64,000 nucleotides of DNA from Methylophilus medardicus (GCF_006363955.1 NZ_CP040948.1:682001-746000), one strand, 5' to 3'; positions 17,175 to 27,286 are shown, counted from the stretch's first letter. Notes: generated from the sequence alone by a model not told the origin. Translations and numbers: made by a program.

Positions 17175-18161
17175 CTAGTCATCAATTAAAGCATCAATAA
17201 AATCGGTGGCGCTAAATGGGCGTAAGTCATCAATGCTCTCGCCGATGCCAATCAGGCGGACCGGAATCTGACTGCCTGATTGTTGGCCAAGGTGTGCGAT
17301 GGCGGCAATCACGCCGCCTTTGGCGGTGCCATCCAGTTTAGTCAGTGCCAAGCCGGTGACGCCCAGCGCCTCGTTGAAGGCCTTTAATTGGTTCACTGCA
17401 TTCTGGCCAGTGTTTGCATCTAGCACCAACAAAATTTCGTGCGGTGCGCCCGGTAAAGCTTTGTCGATGACGCGTTGGACTTTTTTAATTTCATCCATCA
17501 GATGTAACTGGGTTGGCAAACGACCGGCGGTATCCGCAATCACGATGTCGATCTTTTTGGCGATCGCCGAATTGATTGCATCATAAATCACCGCTGCCGG
17601 GTCCCCACTTTCAGAGGCAATCACATGTACATCATTGCGCTCGCCCCAAACTTGTAATTGCTCACGGGCGGCTGCGCGAAAAGTATCGCCCGCGGCAATC
17701 AACACGCTATGGCCTTGCGCTTGCAGATATTTAGCCAGTTTGCCTATGGTAGTGGTTTTGCCCGCTCCATTCACCCCTACCATCATCATCACATAAGGCT
17801 GATGGCCACGCACATCAAGCGGGGATTCCAGCGGCCCCAGCAAGTCGAGCAAGGTTTCTTTGAGCGCCAATTTGAGGGCTGTGGTGTCTTGCAAGTCTTG
17901 TTTTTTAACGCGGCTACGTAATTGTGTCAGTAAGTGTTGGGTAGCACTCACGCCCACATCAGAGGTGAGCAAAATGGTTTCTAATTCCTCATAAATCGTT
18001 TCGTCGATTTTGCCGCCACCAAAAAGCGCACTGAGTTGCCCGCCTAATTGTTGTCTTGTTTTGGCGAGTCCGTTTTTTAAACGTTGCGTCCAGCTTAAGT
18101 CACTGGCCTCGGTGGCGACTGGGGGAGCGGGATCGGTCTTTTTGGCAAATGGATTGAACAT
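17175..18161 (-). CDS. ftsY: Signal recognition particle receptor FtsY
   Basis: 328 residues. NG-domain GTPase that docks SRP-ribosome complexes to the SecYEG translocon. N domain from about 25; G1 GVNGAGKTTTIGKLA, G2 DTFRAAAREQL, G3 DTAGRLPTQ, G4 TKLDGTAKGG, C-terminal GIGESIDDLRPF. The acidic A domain is reduced to roughly 20 residues compared with the long E. coli one. First gene of the minus-strand ftsYEX operon. Confidence 0.96.
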   Translation of the reverse strand: MFNPFAKKTDPAPPVATEASDLSWTQRLKNGLAKTRQQLGGQLSALFGGGKIDETIYEELETILLTSDVGVSATQHLLTQLRSRVKKQDLQDTTALKLALKETLLDLLGPLESPLDVRGHQPYVMMMVGVNGAGKTTTIGKLAKYLQAQGHSVLIAAGDTFRAAAREQLQVWGERNDVHVIASESGDPAAVIYDAINSAIAKKIDIVIADTAGRLPTQLHLMDEIKKVQRVIDKALPGAPHEILLVLDANTGQNAVNQLKAFNEALGVTGLALTKLDGTAKGGVIAAIAHLGQQSGSQIPVRLIGIGESIDDLRPFSATDFIDALIDD

Positions 18162-18341
18162 GGCGGCTTAAAACTCGGTAATATCGTCATTTTAAGCTGA
18201 ATCGAAGTTTCCCGCCATGGCAGGGCTGATGGTACAGACATCACCATGGCAGTTCGAACTAAACCAGCGCGCTAGCAGTCACAACGATGCTTTGAAATTC
18301 TTTTAACGCAGCTTGTGTAAATAACCGTTTGTGATGACAAC

Positions 18342-19730
18342 ATGAAAAAAACAATGAGTTTGACGAGCCCGTGGCTAATCACGGTGCTGATGAGTGTGTA
18401 TGCTTTACCCGGGCACAGTGAAATAGTGCAAACCACACTAAAAAATGGTCTCAAAATCATCGTGCAAGAGGATCATCGGGCACCCGTGGTGGTGTCTCAG
18501 GTATGGTATCGCGCGGGTTCAGTGGATGAGTTAAATGGTAAAACTGGCGTGGCGCATGTGCTTGAGCACATGATGTTCAAGGGCACCAAGGCAGTGCCGG
18601 CAGGCCAGTTTTCACGTCAGATTGCTACTGCAGGCGGTAAAGAAAACGCCTTTACCAGCAAAGATTACACTTGCTACTTTCAGCAGCTTGAGAAGTCCAA
18701 ATTACCGTTGTCCTTCAAGTTAGAAGCTGATCGTATGGCGAACTTGCAAATCACGGATGCTGAATTTGCCAAAGAAATCGAAGTGGTAAAAGAGGAACGT
18801 CGCTGGCGCACGGAGGATAAACCGCAATCGCGCGTCAATGAGCAGTTTGAGTCTTCCCTTTATCGCGCGCATCCTTATGGCCGTCCAGTGGTTGGCTTTA
18901 TGAATGATCTGGAAAATATGACTGCCGAGGATGCACGTGAGTGGTATCGCACTTGGTATGCGCCGAATAATGCCACCATCGTGGTGGTGGGGGACGTGAA
19001 GGCGCAAGACGTGTTCAAGTTGGCAACACAAACTTTTGGCAAGCTAGCCGCCAAACCACTGCCTGCGCGCAAACCACAAGTGGAACCGGTGCAGCTGGGC
19101 GAGCGTCGCGCCATTGTCAAAGCGCCCGCCAAGTTGCCTTATTTTGTGATGGGCTTTCACGCGCCAGCGCTTAAAAACGGCCAGAGTTATGCCGAGCAAG
19201 ACTGGGAGCCGTTTGCGCTAGAAGTATTGTCCAGCATCCTGAGTGGCAACGACGCCTCCCGTTTGAGCCAAAAGCTGGTGAGAGAGCAGGCAATTGCACT
19301 CGAAATCGACACAGGCTATGACAGTACAAATCGCGGGCAAACCTCCACCTTTGAAGTCGCGGCCTCACCGAGTGAAGGGGTGTCACAAGAGGCTTTGCAA
19401 AAAGCCATCTGGGCGCAAATTGATGAGATTAAAACCAATGGCGTAACCGCAGCGGAGTTACATCGTGTCAAAGCTGCGGTCATCGCTGCAGACGTTTACA
19501 AGCGTGATTCGATGTTTTATCAAGCGATGCAGATTGGCCAGCTAGAAACCTTAGGTTACCCATTGTCATTGCTACAAAACAATGCAAGCCGGGTGCAGGC
19601 GGTGACTTCGGAGCAAATCCAGCAAGTGGCCAAAAAGTATCTGATCCCAGAACAGATGACGCTGGTAAGCTTGGATCCACAACCGATGGATCCCAATTTC
19701 AAGCCCGCCGGTAAGCCGCATCAGCACTAG
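18342..19730 (+). CDS. M16 family zinc peptidase, catalytically complete subunit
   Basis: 462 residues with an N-terminal signal (about 1-26). The inverted zinc motif HVLEH is at 72-76 and the downstream glutamate lies in KEIEVVKEERRWR, so the active site is intact. Two M16 domains follow in order, the second with NDASRLSQKLVREQ. Likely a periplasmic processing protease. It is paired with the following gene, which lacks the motif, as in other proteobacterial M16 pairs (YMXG/PqqL-type). Divergent from ftsY. Confidence 0.9.
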   Translation: MKKTMSLTSPWLITVLMSVYALPGHSEIVQTTLKNGLKIIVQEDHRAPVVVSQVWYRAGSVDELNGKTGVAHVLEHMMFKGTKAVPAGQFSRQIATAGGKENAFTSKDYTCYFQQLEKSKLPLSFKLEADRMANLQITDAEFAKEIEVVKEERRWRTEDKPQSRVNEQFESSLYRAHPYGRPVVGFMNDLENMTAEDAREWYRTWYAPNNATIVVVGDVKAQDVFKLATQTFGKLAAKPLPARKPQVEPVQLGERRAIVKAPAKLPYFVMGFHAPALKNGQSYAEQDWEPFALEVLSSILSGNDASRLSQKLVREQAIALEIDTGYDSTNRGQTSTFEVAASPSEGVSQEALQKAIWAQIDEIKTNGVTAAELHRVKAAVIAADVYKRDSMFYQAMQIGQLETLGYPLSLLQNNASRVQAVTSEQIQQVAKKYLIPEQMTLVSLDPQPMDPNFKPAGKPHQH

Positions 19731-19810
19731 CCGTATCGGGTTTTAATCCGCTAATTCAACCATTAAGCGCATAAGGTATACCCCATCAAACGGGGTAACT
19801 AAGGAATAGA

Positions 19811-21121
19811 ATGAACGTGTTTACTTTTATTAAAACAATGTTGTTGGCTTTCGTGTTACTGGGATTCGCCGGGGCAAGTCATGCCGCGTTGAATATTCAG
19901 CGTTGGACGACAGCGCAAGGCAGTGCAGTCTACTTTGTCGAAAACCACTCGTTGCCGATGATGGACGTCAGTGTCAACTTTTCGGCAGGCAGTGCCTACG
20001 ACTCGCCAGAAACGTCTGGCTTAGCCGCGCTGACACACCACGTGATGGCATTAGAGGCTGGTGGGCTGAGCGAAGAGACGCTCACCAATCGATTTGCTGA
20101 CATTGGTGCGGTGCTCGGGGGTAGTTTTGATGCAGATCGTGCCAGCTTTAAAGTACGCACCTTAACCACTGAGCAGGCCGCAGCATTGACGGCATTTAAT
20201 CTGGTGTTACACAAACCTGATTTTACCCAGAGTGTGCTGGCTCGCGAACAAGGGCGAATCGTGTCTGCGCTGCAAGAGGCTGAAACCGAGCCAGACAGCA
20301 TCGCGCAAAAGGCCTTCATGCGCAGTATTTATGGCATGCATCCTTACAGCCAAGACCAAAATGGTGAGATATCAACGGTGCAAGCTTTGCGTGCAGAGCA
20401 TTTGCGTCAGTTTTATCAAAGCCATTACACGGCGCAAACTGCGGTCATTGCGATCATGGGTGACGTGACCACCGAGCAAGCCAAACAGATCGCCGAACAA
20501 TTAAGTGCGGGCCTGCCGCAGGGCCCAGCCGTGGCCCCTGTGCCGCCTGTGGCAACGCTGAGTGCACCCACAGTGAAAAAATTACCTCACCCGGCGATGC
20601 AAGCACATATTTTGATTGGTCAGCCAGGCAATCTACGTGGCGATCCTGACTTTTTCCCCTTGTATGTCGGCAACTATATTTTGGGCGGCGGCGGTTTCGT
20701 CTCGCGCCTGACCGAAGAGGTTCGTGAAAAACGGGGGTTGGCTTATAGTGTTTACAGCTACTTTATGCCGATGAGCCAGCTGGGCCCTTTTCAAATTGGC
20801 TTGCAAACTAAAAAAGAACAGGCTGATGAGGCCCTAAAATTGGTGCGGGATACCGTGCAGCAATTTGTGGATCAAGGCGTGACTGCGAAGGAGCTCACTG
20901 CCGCCAAGGATAACTTGATTGGTGGTTTCCCAATGCGTATCGATAGCAACAGCAAGATCCTCGAGTATTTGAATATGATTGGCTTTTACAAACTGCCGCT
21001 AGATTATTTGGATACTTTTAACCAGCGTGTTGCGGCGGTGACTGTGCAACAGGTCAATGATGCCTTTAAGCGTAGGATTCACCCCGAGCATTTTGCCACC
21101 GTGATTGTCGGGGCAGAGTAG
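19811..21121 (+). CDS. M16 family peptidase-like protein, active site lost
   Basis: 436 residues with a signal peptide ending near SHA (about residue 25). The M16 fold is clear (FSAGSAYDSPETSGLAALTH; FVSRLTEEVREKRGLAYSVY with the conserved R and Y of the C-terminal domain), but the position of HXXEH reads HHVMA, so zinc ligands are missing. Probably the non-catalytic partner of the preceding peptidase, as mitochondrial MPP-alpha is to beta. An AAGGA site precedes the start. The 80-base gap carries a small TACCCC/GGGGTA hairpin. Confidence 0.9.
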   Translation: MNVFTFIKTMLLAFVLLGFAGASHAALNIQRWTTAQGSAVYFVENHSLPMMDVSVNFSAGSAYDSPETSGLAALTHHVMALEAGGLSEETLTNRFADIGAVLGGSFDADRASFKVRTLTTEQAAALTAFNLVLHKPDFTQSVLAREQGRIVSALQEAETEPDSIAQKAFMRSIYGMHPYSQDQNGEISTVQALRAEHLRQFYQSHYTAQTAVIAIMGDVTTEQAKQIAEQLSAGLPQGPAVAPVPPVATLSAPTVKKLPHPAMQAHILIGQPGNLRGDPDFFPLYVGNYILGGGGFVSRLTEEVREKRGLAYSVYSYFMPMSQLGPFQIGLQTKKEQADEALKLVRDTVQQFVDQGVTAKELTAAKDNLIGGFPMRIDSNSKILEYLNMIGFYKLPLDYLDTFNQRVAAVTVQQVNDAFKRRIHPEHFATVIVGAE

Positions 21122-21134
21122 TCAAAAGCCATGC

Positions 21135-21162
21135 AAAAGCCGACCCTCAGGTCGGCTTTTTT
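21135..21162 (+). terminator. Terminator after M16 pair
   Basis: Arms AAAAGCCGACC (21135-21145) and GGTCGGCTTTT (21150-21160), CTCA loop, T-run. Also usable by the convergent small gene at 21174. Confidence 0.9.
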
Positions 21163-21173
21163 GATGCGAAGAT

Positions 21174-21371
21174 TTAGCCCACACGCTTTTTACGAGCCAG
21201 TAGGTAGTAGAGTATGGCGCCGGGTAGGTTGAGAAAAAAGAGTACCAGAAACCAAACCAGCTTATCTTCGCGCTGATTTGCCAAGCAATCCACCAGCATC
21301 CATACCCAAAAAAATCCGAGTGCCAGGGCAATCAGGCTCCCAATCAAGCCAAATCCAAACAAAAATTCCAT
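21174..21371 (-). CDS. Small membrane protein, PLDc_N-like
   Basis: 65 residues with two hydrophobic helices (FLFGFGLIGSLIALALGFFW and FLVLFFLNLPGAILYYLL) joined by VDCLANQREDKLVW and a basic tail ARKKRVG. This is the pattern of the phospholipase D-nuclease N-terminal (PLDc_N) family of small two-helix proteins: the WxxxxxxxNxxGxxxYxxxR layout is seen. Start at 21371 follows an AAGGA site; the longer start at 21395 lacks one. Function unknown. Confidence 0.7.
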   Translation of the reverse strand: MEFLFGFGLIGSLIALALGFFWVWMLVDCLANQREDKLVWFLVLFFLNLPGAILYYLLARKKRVG

Positions 21372-21498
21372 ACGGTCTTCCTTTAACAATTGCATTCAAT
21401 CATAACACGATCCGTTTTATCGATCAGCGTCTGGCTTTGGTTGCAGCCTTTAAGCCCTTATAATCTTGTTTTTATGGCCAACGAATCGAATCTGTTTC

Positions 21499-22056
21499 AT
21501 GAATCAAGTTCGTCTTAACGCGGGTGTTTGGCGCAGTCGCATTCTCAAGTTCCCCGAAGCTGAGGGCTTGCGTCCCACCGCAGACCGCGTGCGTCAAACC
21601 TTGTTTAACTGGTTGGGCCAAGAGATGACCGGCAAAGTCTGTCTCGATTTGTTTGCGGGCACGGGTGCGCTCGGTTTTGAAGCGCTATCACGCAATGCTA
21701 AGCAAGTCACCATGCTGGAGTTAGCCAAGGCGCCTTTTCAGGCTTTGCTGCAAAATCAGCGCTTGCTAGACGCAACCAAAGCAGACATCCGTCAGGCCGA
21801 TGCCATGCAATTTTTGGCGAACAATACCCAGCGTTATGATGTGATTTTTTGCGATCCACCCTACCGTAAACAGTGGCTGGACAAGTTGCTGCCGGTTTTG
21901 GCAGCGCACTTGGCGACTGATGGTGTGCTATATGTTGAAGCGGAATATGCGTTAAAATCCAATGCGGACTGGCAAGTGATTAAGTCCGGCAAGGCCGGGC
22001 AAGTGTTTTATCATTTGTTACAGGCGATGCCAGCCGCTATCAAGGATACGCCTTAA
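21499..22056 (+). CDS. rsmD: 16S rRNA (guanine966-N2)-methyltransferase RsmD
   Basis: 185 residues. Family N-terminus (RLNAGVWRSRILKFP; GLRPTADRVRQTLFNWLG), SAM motif I CLDLFAGTGALGFEALSR, and catalytic motif IV DVIFCDPPYRKQW (DPPY). Start assigned at 21499 (MNQVRLN) by alignment to the usual N-terminus, with no strong ribosome site; an in-frame start exists at 21466. Upstream of coaD, an arrangement common in bacteria. Confidence 0.93.
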   Translation: MNQVRLNAGVWRSRILKFPEAEGLRPTADRVRQTLFNWLGQEMTGKVCLDLFAGTGALGFEALSRNAKQVTMLELAKAPFQALLQNQRLLDATKADIRQADAMQFLANNTQRYDVIFCDPPYRKQWLDKLLPVLAAHLATDGVLYVEAEYALKSNADWQVIKSGKAGQVFYHLLQAMPAAIKDTP

Positions 22057-22076
22057 AAAAATCGGGGTAAGGGTGA

Positions 22077-22839
<763 letters not shown>

Positions 22840-22887
22840 TCCTATACCGCGCCCTTTGCCGGGCAATACTAATCACAAGGAGTGAAT

Positions 22888-23295
22888 ATGCGAGTGTTAC
22901 ATACCATGTTGCGCGTAGGCGATTTGCAACGTTCGATCGACTTTTATACCAATGTGTTGGGAATGAAATTAATTCGTACCCAAGATTACCCAGATGGCGA
23001 ATTTACACTCGCCTTTGTCGGTTATGGCAATGAGTATGACCATACCGTGTTGGAGCTTACTTATAACTATGGCAAAACCACCTACGACATGGGCGGCGCT
23101 TATGGGCACATGGCGATCGAGGTCGATGATGCTTATCAAGCCTGTGAGCGGGTGAAAGCCAAAGGCGGCAAAGTCGTACGCGAAGCGGGGCCGATGAAAC
23201 ATGGTACGATTATCATCGCGTTCATCGAAGATCCCGACGGTTATAAAATTGAATTCATCCAGAAAGGGACCATCGAGTACCCGGTCAATGTCTAA
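22888..23295 (+). CDS. gloA: Lactoylglutathione lyase (glyoxalase I)
   Basis: 135 residues. Converts the methylglyoxal-glutathione hemithioacetal to S-lactoylglutathione. N-terminus [20 protein letters not shown] has metal ligand H5; other ligand regions are [16 protein letters not shown] and [14 protein letters not shown]. The length and ligands match the Ni-type bacterial GloA. Start 22888 has AAGGAG five bases upstream; the GTG at 22882 overlaps that site. It overlaps the next gene by 8 bases. Confidence 0.97.
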   Translation: MRVLHTMLRVGDLQRSIDFYTNVLGMKLIRTQDYPDGEFTLAFVGYGNEYDHTVLELTYNYGKTTYDMGGAYGHMAIEVDDAYQACERVKAKGGKVVREAGPMKHGTIIIAFIEDPDGYKIEFIQKGTIEYPVNV

Positions 23296-23545
23296 TCAAG
23301 CGCATTTAAAGCAAGCCGTGACGCTGGCGCAAGCCGGCGACTGGCAAGCCTCACACCTGATTGCGCAAGACTATACTGACGCCGTGGCTAATTGGCTGCA
23401 CGCGGTCTTACACAAAATTGAAGGTGATACGTGGAACAGCCAGTACTGGTATGCCAAAACCGGTGGACATCAGTATGAAGATTATGGGTCGGATACGATG
23501 GCGGAGTTAGCGGCCATCGCGGATTGGCTCGACGCGGCCGACTAG
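23288..23545 (+). CDS. Small conserved protein with HxxEGD-NxxYWY motif
   Basis: 85 residues, acidic, no signal or membrane segment. It has helical features and a striking core: [21 protein letters not shown] have seen this HxxEGDxxNxxYWY pattern in small uncharacterised bacterial proteins, but no function is known to me. Start at 23288 lies inside gloA (8-base overlap), so translation is probably coupled. Its stop codon lies in the loop of a terminator hairpin. The protein is certainly plausible as a real gene; function not assigned. Confidence 0.8.
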   Translation: MSNQAHLKQAVTLAQAGDWQASHLIAQDYTDAVANWLHAVLHKIEGDTWNSQYWYAKTGGHQYEDYGSDTMAELAAIADWLDAAD

Positions 23546-23554
23546 GCCGCGTCG
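23530..23554 (+). terminator. GC-rich terminator with the stop codon in its loop
   Basis: CGACGCGGCC (23530-23539) pairs perfectly with GGCCGCGTCG (23545-23554) around GACTA. ATTTTA follows. The coding sequence forms the left arm, and the TAG stop spans the end of the loop and the first base of the right arm. Confidence 0.7.
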
Positions 23555-23557
23555 ATT

Positions 23558-23776
23558 TTACTTATGTTCATCCAGCGCGGTGCGGCTGCTGACGAAAATG
23601 CCCCACAGCGATTGCAAAAATAGCCCAATCGCTGTCCCGGTTAAAAAAAGCATTGCGCACGCCACCAAACAGACCAGCAGTAAAAAGGCATCCTGCTGCC
23701 AAGGGCCGAAGTTTGACAGCTTTTGCCAGATATCAAGCACCTGCTGTATCCAATGATCTAATCGAATATGCACCAT
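23558..23776 (-). CDS. Hypothetical small membrane protein
   Basis: 72 residues with one long hydrophobic region (DAFLLLVCLVACAMLFLTGT followed by AIGLFLQSLWGIFV), flanked by an N-terminal amphipathic stretch (DHWIQQVLDIWQKL). An earlier in-frame start at 23968 gives an unlikely N-terminus. No family recognised. The region between it and ppc carries nothing else except an unpaired-looking CCCTGCC/GGCAGGG hairpin near 23793. Support is length, hydrophobic pattern and fit between neighbours only. Confidence 0.5.
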   Translation of the reverse strand: MVHIRLDHWIQQVLDIWQKLSNFGPWQQDAFLLLVCLVACAMLFLTGTAIGLFLQSLWGIFVSSRTALDEHK

Positions 23777-24047
23777 GCTTTTATTATGCCTGAGCCCTGC
23801 CTTGCTTGGGCAGGGGGCAAGCGTCGGATGGATGACTACAGCCAGACTTTTGCATCCTTTTACTGTTTTTCCATCGCTTAGACCTGAATGAAGCATCCTG
23901 CTGGAGCCAAATCGGTGCATGGCCGTGCTTGTTGTCAGTGCGTTCTGCGTGCTTTCGTTTTTTAACACCCTGATTTTTAAAAGAAAAAAACGTCATTAAA
24001 CATGGCCTGCTTGTTGCTAGTCTTGATTTAGCTAGAGGAGAGGCATC

Positions 24048-26828
24048 ATGATAAAAAAACTTGCGGCCAATGCCATGGTTTCTGCAGAAGCCAGGCTGAC
24101 CGATAACATTCAATTGTTGGGGACCCTGCTCGATAAAGCGATTCTCGAAGTAGAGGGCGAAGAAGTGTCGCAAAAGATCGCCTCCATTCGTCACTCGGCG
24201 TTGCGCTTTCATCAAACGCATGACCAGCAGGCTTCTTTAGATTTGGAGCAGTTGCTGGCGGGCCTGAGTCTGGAGCATACCGTGCGTGTGGTGCGCGCAC
24301 TGGCTTATTTCAAACATCTGGTGAATCTGGCTGAGGATTTATATGGCCAAGAGCTGGGCCATTGTGCACAAAATACGCCTGCGCCCGGTATGCTTTCTTA
24401 CACGCTTTCTCGTATCAAAGCGGCGGCCATCCCAGCCGATACCGTGCAAAAGCTACTCGAAGATGCGCTGATCTCACCCGTGTTGACGGCGCATCCGACC
24501 GAAGTGCAACGCAAAAGTGTGCTCGACATTGAGCGTTTGATTGCCGAGTTGCTCGCTGCGCGAGTCCCCATGGTATCGGAGCAGCAGTTGGCCCGTAACA
24601 GCCTGTTGTTGCAAGGCGCGGTCTCAGCGCTGTGGCAAACCCGCATGATGCGCTACTCTAAACTGAGCGTGCTCAATGAAATTGAAAATGCGCTAACCTA
24701 TTACGAAAGCACTTTTTTGCATGTGATCCCCGAGATCTTGCAAGATATCGAGCGTGATTTGTCGGACCTATTACCGAATGTGGCTTTGCCGGGTTTTTTA
24801 CGCATGGGCAGTTGGATCGGTGGTGACCGCGACGGCAACCCCTTTGTGAACGGCACTACTCTGTGCGAGAGCGTGCGATTGCAAGCGACCACCTTGTTTA
24901 AGTTTTATTTGCAAGAGCTGGCGGCGCTCCGGCGAGAGTTAGCCGTCTCTACGCGGGTCGTCGGCGTGGATGACGCAGTCTTGCAGTTGAGTAAAGATTC
25001 ACGCGACCAATCCCAGCACCGTTTAGATGAGCCCTACCGGCTAGCATTAAACGGCGTCTACGACCGGCTGTTACTGACGGCCAGCAAGCTGTTGCCCGAG
25101 GGCGGATGGGTCTTGCAGGAGGAGATGGCAGAGGCGGTCTATGATAGCCCGGAAGCATTGCTGGTGCCGCTGCAAATTATTGCGGATTCGCTGCGCAATC
25201 ATCACGGTGAAGCCTTGATTTATCCGCGCTTAGGCAAGCTGATTAAAGCAATCAACACGTTTGGCTTTCATCTGGCTACCGTAGATATTCGTCAATCGTC
25301 CGATGTGCATGAGGCGGTCATCACCGAATTATTGCAAAAAGCCGGGCAGGATTTTGATTATGCAAGCTTTAATGAAGATGAAAAAATCGGGATTTTGCTA
25401 GAAGAGCTCAAGCAACCGCGCTTGTTGTTTTCACCGTTTCAGCAATATTCCGAGTTGGTGCACAAAGAAATTGGCGTGTTGGTGGCGGTGCGTGAGACGC
25501 GGCAACGCTTTGGTGAACATGCCGTGCGCCAGTACATCATTTCGCATACTGAAACGCTGTCAGACCTGTTAGAAGTGGCATTGCTACAACGCGAGGCGGG
25601 CTTACTGCGCGGCGTGTGGGGCTCTGCCAATATTCAGGTTGACCTCAATATCGTGCCACTGTTTGAGACCATCGCCGATTTGCGTGATGCCCCGATGATC
25701 ATGGGTAAATGGCTGAGCCTGATTGGTATTCGCCATGTGATCCGCTATCAGGGCAATGAGCAAGAGGTGATGCTGGGCTACTCCGATAGTAACAAAGATG
25801 GCGGATTTCTGACCTCTAACTGGGAGCTGTATAAGGCGGAAGTCTCGCTGGTAGAGTTATTTAATCAGGCCAATGTGAAATTACGCTTATTTCATGGCCG
25901 TGGCGGCACAGTTGGCCGGGGCGGCGGTCCGACTTATCAGGCCATTATGGCGCAACCCAAAGGTACGGTGGATGGCCAGATCCGCTTAACCGAACAAGGT
26001 GAAATTATTTCGACCCGCTATGCCGACCCAGTTGTGGGCCGGCAGCATCTTGAAACACTGATCGCAGCAACGTTAGATGCGACCTTGTTTCCCTCAGACC
26101 AGCTTGATCCCGCCAAGCGGCGCGCATTCGAGAGCGTGATGGAGACACTGTCTGCGACTGCCATGACCAGTTATCGCAGCCTGGTTTATGAAACCCCAGG
26201 CTTTGCCGAATACTTTTTTAGTACGACCCCGATTGACGAAATTGCCAGCCTCAATTTGGGCAGCCGTCCAGCAGCACGCAAGTCGACCCGTCGCATCGAA
26301 GATCTGCGGGCAATTCCCTGGGGGTTTTCGTGGGGACAATGCCGATTACTACTGCCAGGTTGGTATGGCCTCGGTAGCGCCATTCAACAATTTTTGCAGC
26401 AAGATCCGGCCGCGAAAGATGCCCGGCTAGCCATGTTGCTTGAGATGCAGGCGCATTGGCCTTTATTTAATACCTTGATCAATAATGTCGATATGGTATT
26501 GGCCAAGACAGACTTGGTGGTGGCGAGACATTATGCACATTTGTTGGATGACAGGGATCTGCGCGAAGATATCTTTAGCCGCATCGCCCATGAGCATAAA
26601 CTCACCACTGAGGCGGTGAACTTGTTATTGGGGACCACCCAGCGCTTAGCAACGCAGCCGACCATTGCAAAATCTATCCGTGATCGTTTGCCCTATCTTG
26701 ACCCCTTAAACCACTTGCAAGTTGAAATGATTCAGCGCTACCGCAATGGAGAAACGGATGAAAAGTTGCAGTGGGCGATTCCGCTGACGATTAATGGGAT
26801 TGCGACCAGTTTACGCAATACGGGTTGA
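24048..26828 (+). CDS. ppc: Phosphoenolpyruvate carboxylase
   Basis: 926 residues; carboxylates PEP to oxaloacetate. Catalytic signatures are visible: VLTAHPTEVQRKSVLDIERL (active-site His), GSWIGGDRDGNPFV, VMLGYSDSNKDGGFLTSNWE, and LRLFHGRGGTVGRGGGPTY. The C-terminus ends NGIATSLRNTG, the conserved ending in which the last Gly matters. Strong GAGGAGAGG site before the ATG at 24048. Single-gene unit with its own terminator. In methylotrophs PEP carboxylase has an anaplerotic role. Confidence 0.98.
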   Translation: MIKKLAANAMVSAEARLTDNIQLLGTLLDKAILEVEGEEVSQKIASIRHSALRFHQTHDQQASLDLEQLLAGLSLEHTVRVVRALAYFKHLVNLAEDLYGQELGHCAQNTPAPGMLSYTLSRIKAAAIPADTVQKLLEDALISPVLTAHPTEVQRKSVLDIERLIAELLAARVPMVSEQQLARNSLLLQGAVSALWQTRMMRYSKLSVLNEIENALTYYESTFLHVIPEILQDIERDLSDLLPNVALPGFLRMGSWIGGDRDGNPFVNGTTLCESVRLQATTLFKFYLQELAALRRELAVSTRVVGVDDAVLQLSKDSRDQSQHRLDEPYRLALNGVYDRLLLTASKLLPEGGWVLQEEMAEAVYDSPEALLVPLQIIADSLRNHHGEALIYPRLGKLIKAINTFGFHLATVDIRQSSDVHEAVITELLQKAGQDFDYASFNEDEKIGILLEELKQPRLLFSPFQQYSELVHKEIGVLVAVRETRQRFGEHAVRQYIISHTETLSDLLEVALLQREAGLLRGVWGSANIQVDLNIVPLFETIADLRDAPMIMGKWLSLIGIRHVIRYQGNEQEVMLGYSDSNKDGGFLTSNWELYKAEVSLVELFNQANVKLRLFHGRGGTVGRGGGPTYQAIMAQPKGTVDGQIRLTEQGEIISTRYADPVVGRQHLETLIAATLDATLFPSDQLDPAKRRAFESVMETLSATAMTSYRSLVYETPGFAEYFFSTTPIDEIASLNLGSRPAARKSTRRIEDLRAIPWGFSWGQCRLLLPGWYGLGSAIQQFLQQDPAAKDARLAMLLEMQAHWPLFNTLINNVDMVLAKTDLVVARHYAHLLDDRDLREDIFSRIAHEHKLTTEAVNLLLGTTQRLATQPTIAKSIRDRLPYLDPLNHLQVEMIQRYRNGETDEKLQWAIPLTINGIATSLRNTG

Positions 26829-26845
26829 TTGTCTGTGCGACACAC

Positions 26846-26876
26846 AAAAAAGGACAAGCCTCGCTTGTCCTTTTTT
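26846..26876 (+). terminator. Terminator after ppc
   Basis: AAAAAAGGACAAG / CTTGTCCTTTTTT hairpin with short CCTCG loop and T-run. The flanking A-run makes it usable by the convergent csbD-type gene. Confidence 0.92.
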
Positions 26877-26905
26877 ATTGAGCCAACCGCAGGCGTTAAA
26901 GGCGG

Positions 26906-27103
26906 TTAGTGCTTGCTTTCCCAAGCTTTGATTTGTTTTTCAGCTTCATCTTTAGTGATGCCATAACGTTCTTGAATTTTACCCGCGACTTGATCACGTT
27001 TACCTTCAATCACGTCAAGATCATCATTGGTCAGCTTGCCCCATTGTTCTTGGACTTTGCCCTTCAATTGTTTCCAGTTACCTTCAAAGATATCTTTATT
27101 CAT
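26906..27103 (-). CDS. CsbD-family stress protein
   Basis: 65 residues, hydrophilic and charged. The CsbD/YjbJ pattern is complete: NKDIFEGNWKQLKGKVQEQW, then GKLTNDDLDVIEGKRDQVAG, then KIQERYGITKDEAEKQIKAW. Family members are general-stress-induced; molecular role unknown. Start at 27103 has GAGGAG upstream; an in-frame start at 27118 is inside that region and was rejected. Monocistronic. Confidence 0.92.
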   Translation of the reverse strand: MNKDIFEGNWKQLKGKVQEQWGKLTNDDLDVIEGKRDQVAGKIQERYGITKDEAEKQIKAWESKH

Positions 27104-27286
27104 GTCGAGTCTCCTCAATGTTAAGAAAGGGTTGTAGGTGAATTACCTGAGTTGCATCTTAACCATTAAAGCTTAGCGCTTCAGTCAGCCATACTCGTCA
27201 AAGCGGGTCAGATTCGACTGACAGTTGGGCTTGGCTATGGCCGGATTGGATTTTCGCTTCGCATTAAAAGCTGTTAAGATTCTGGC

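Noticed and set aside
21474-21518. A 14-codon frame overlapping the rsmD start that could be a leader peptide
   Set aside because: No ribosome site and no downstream attenuator; its overlap with rsmD looks accidental.
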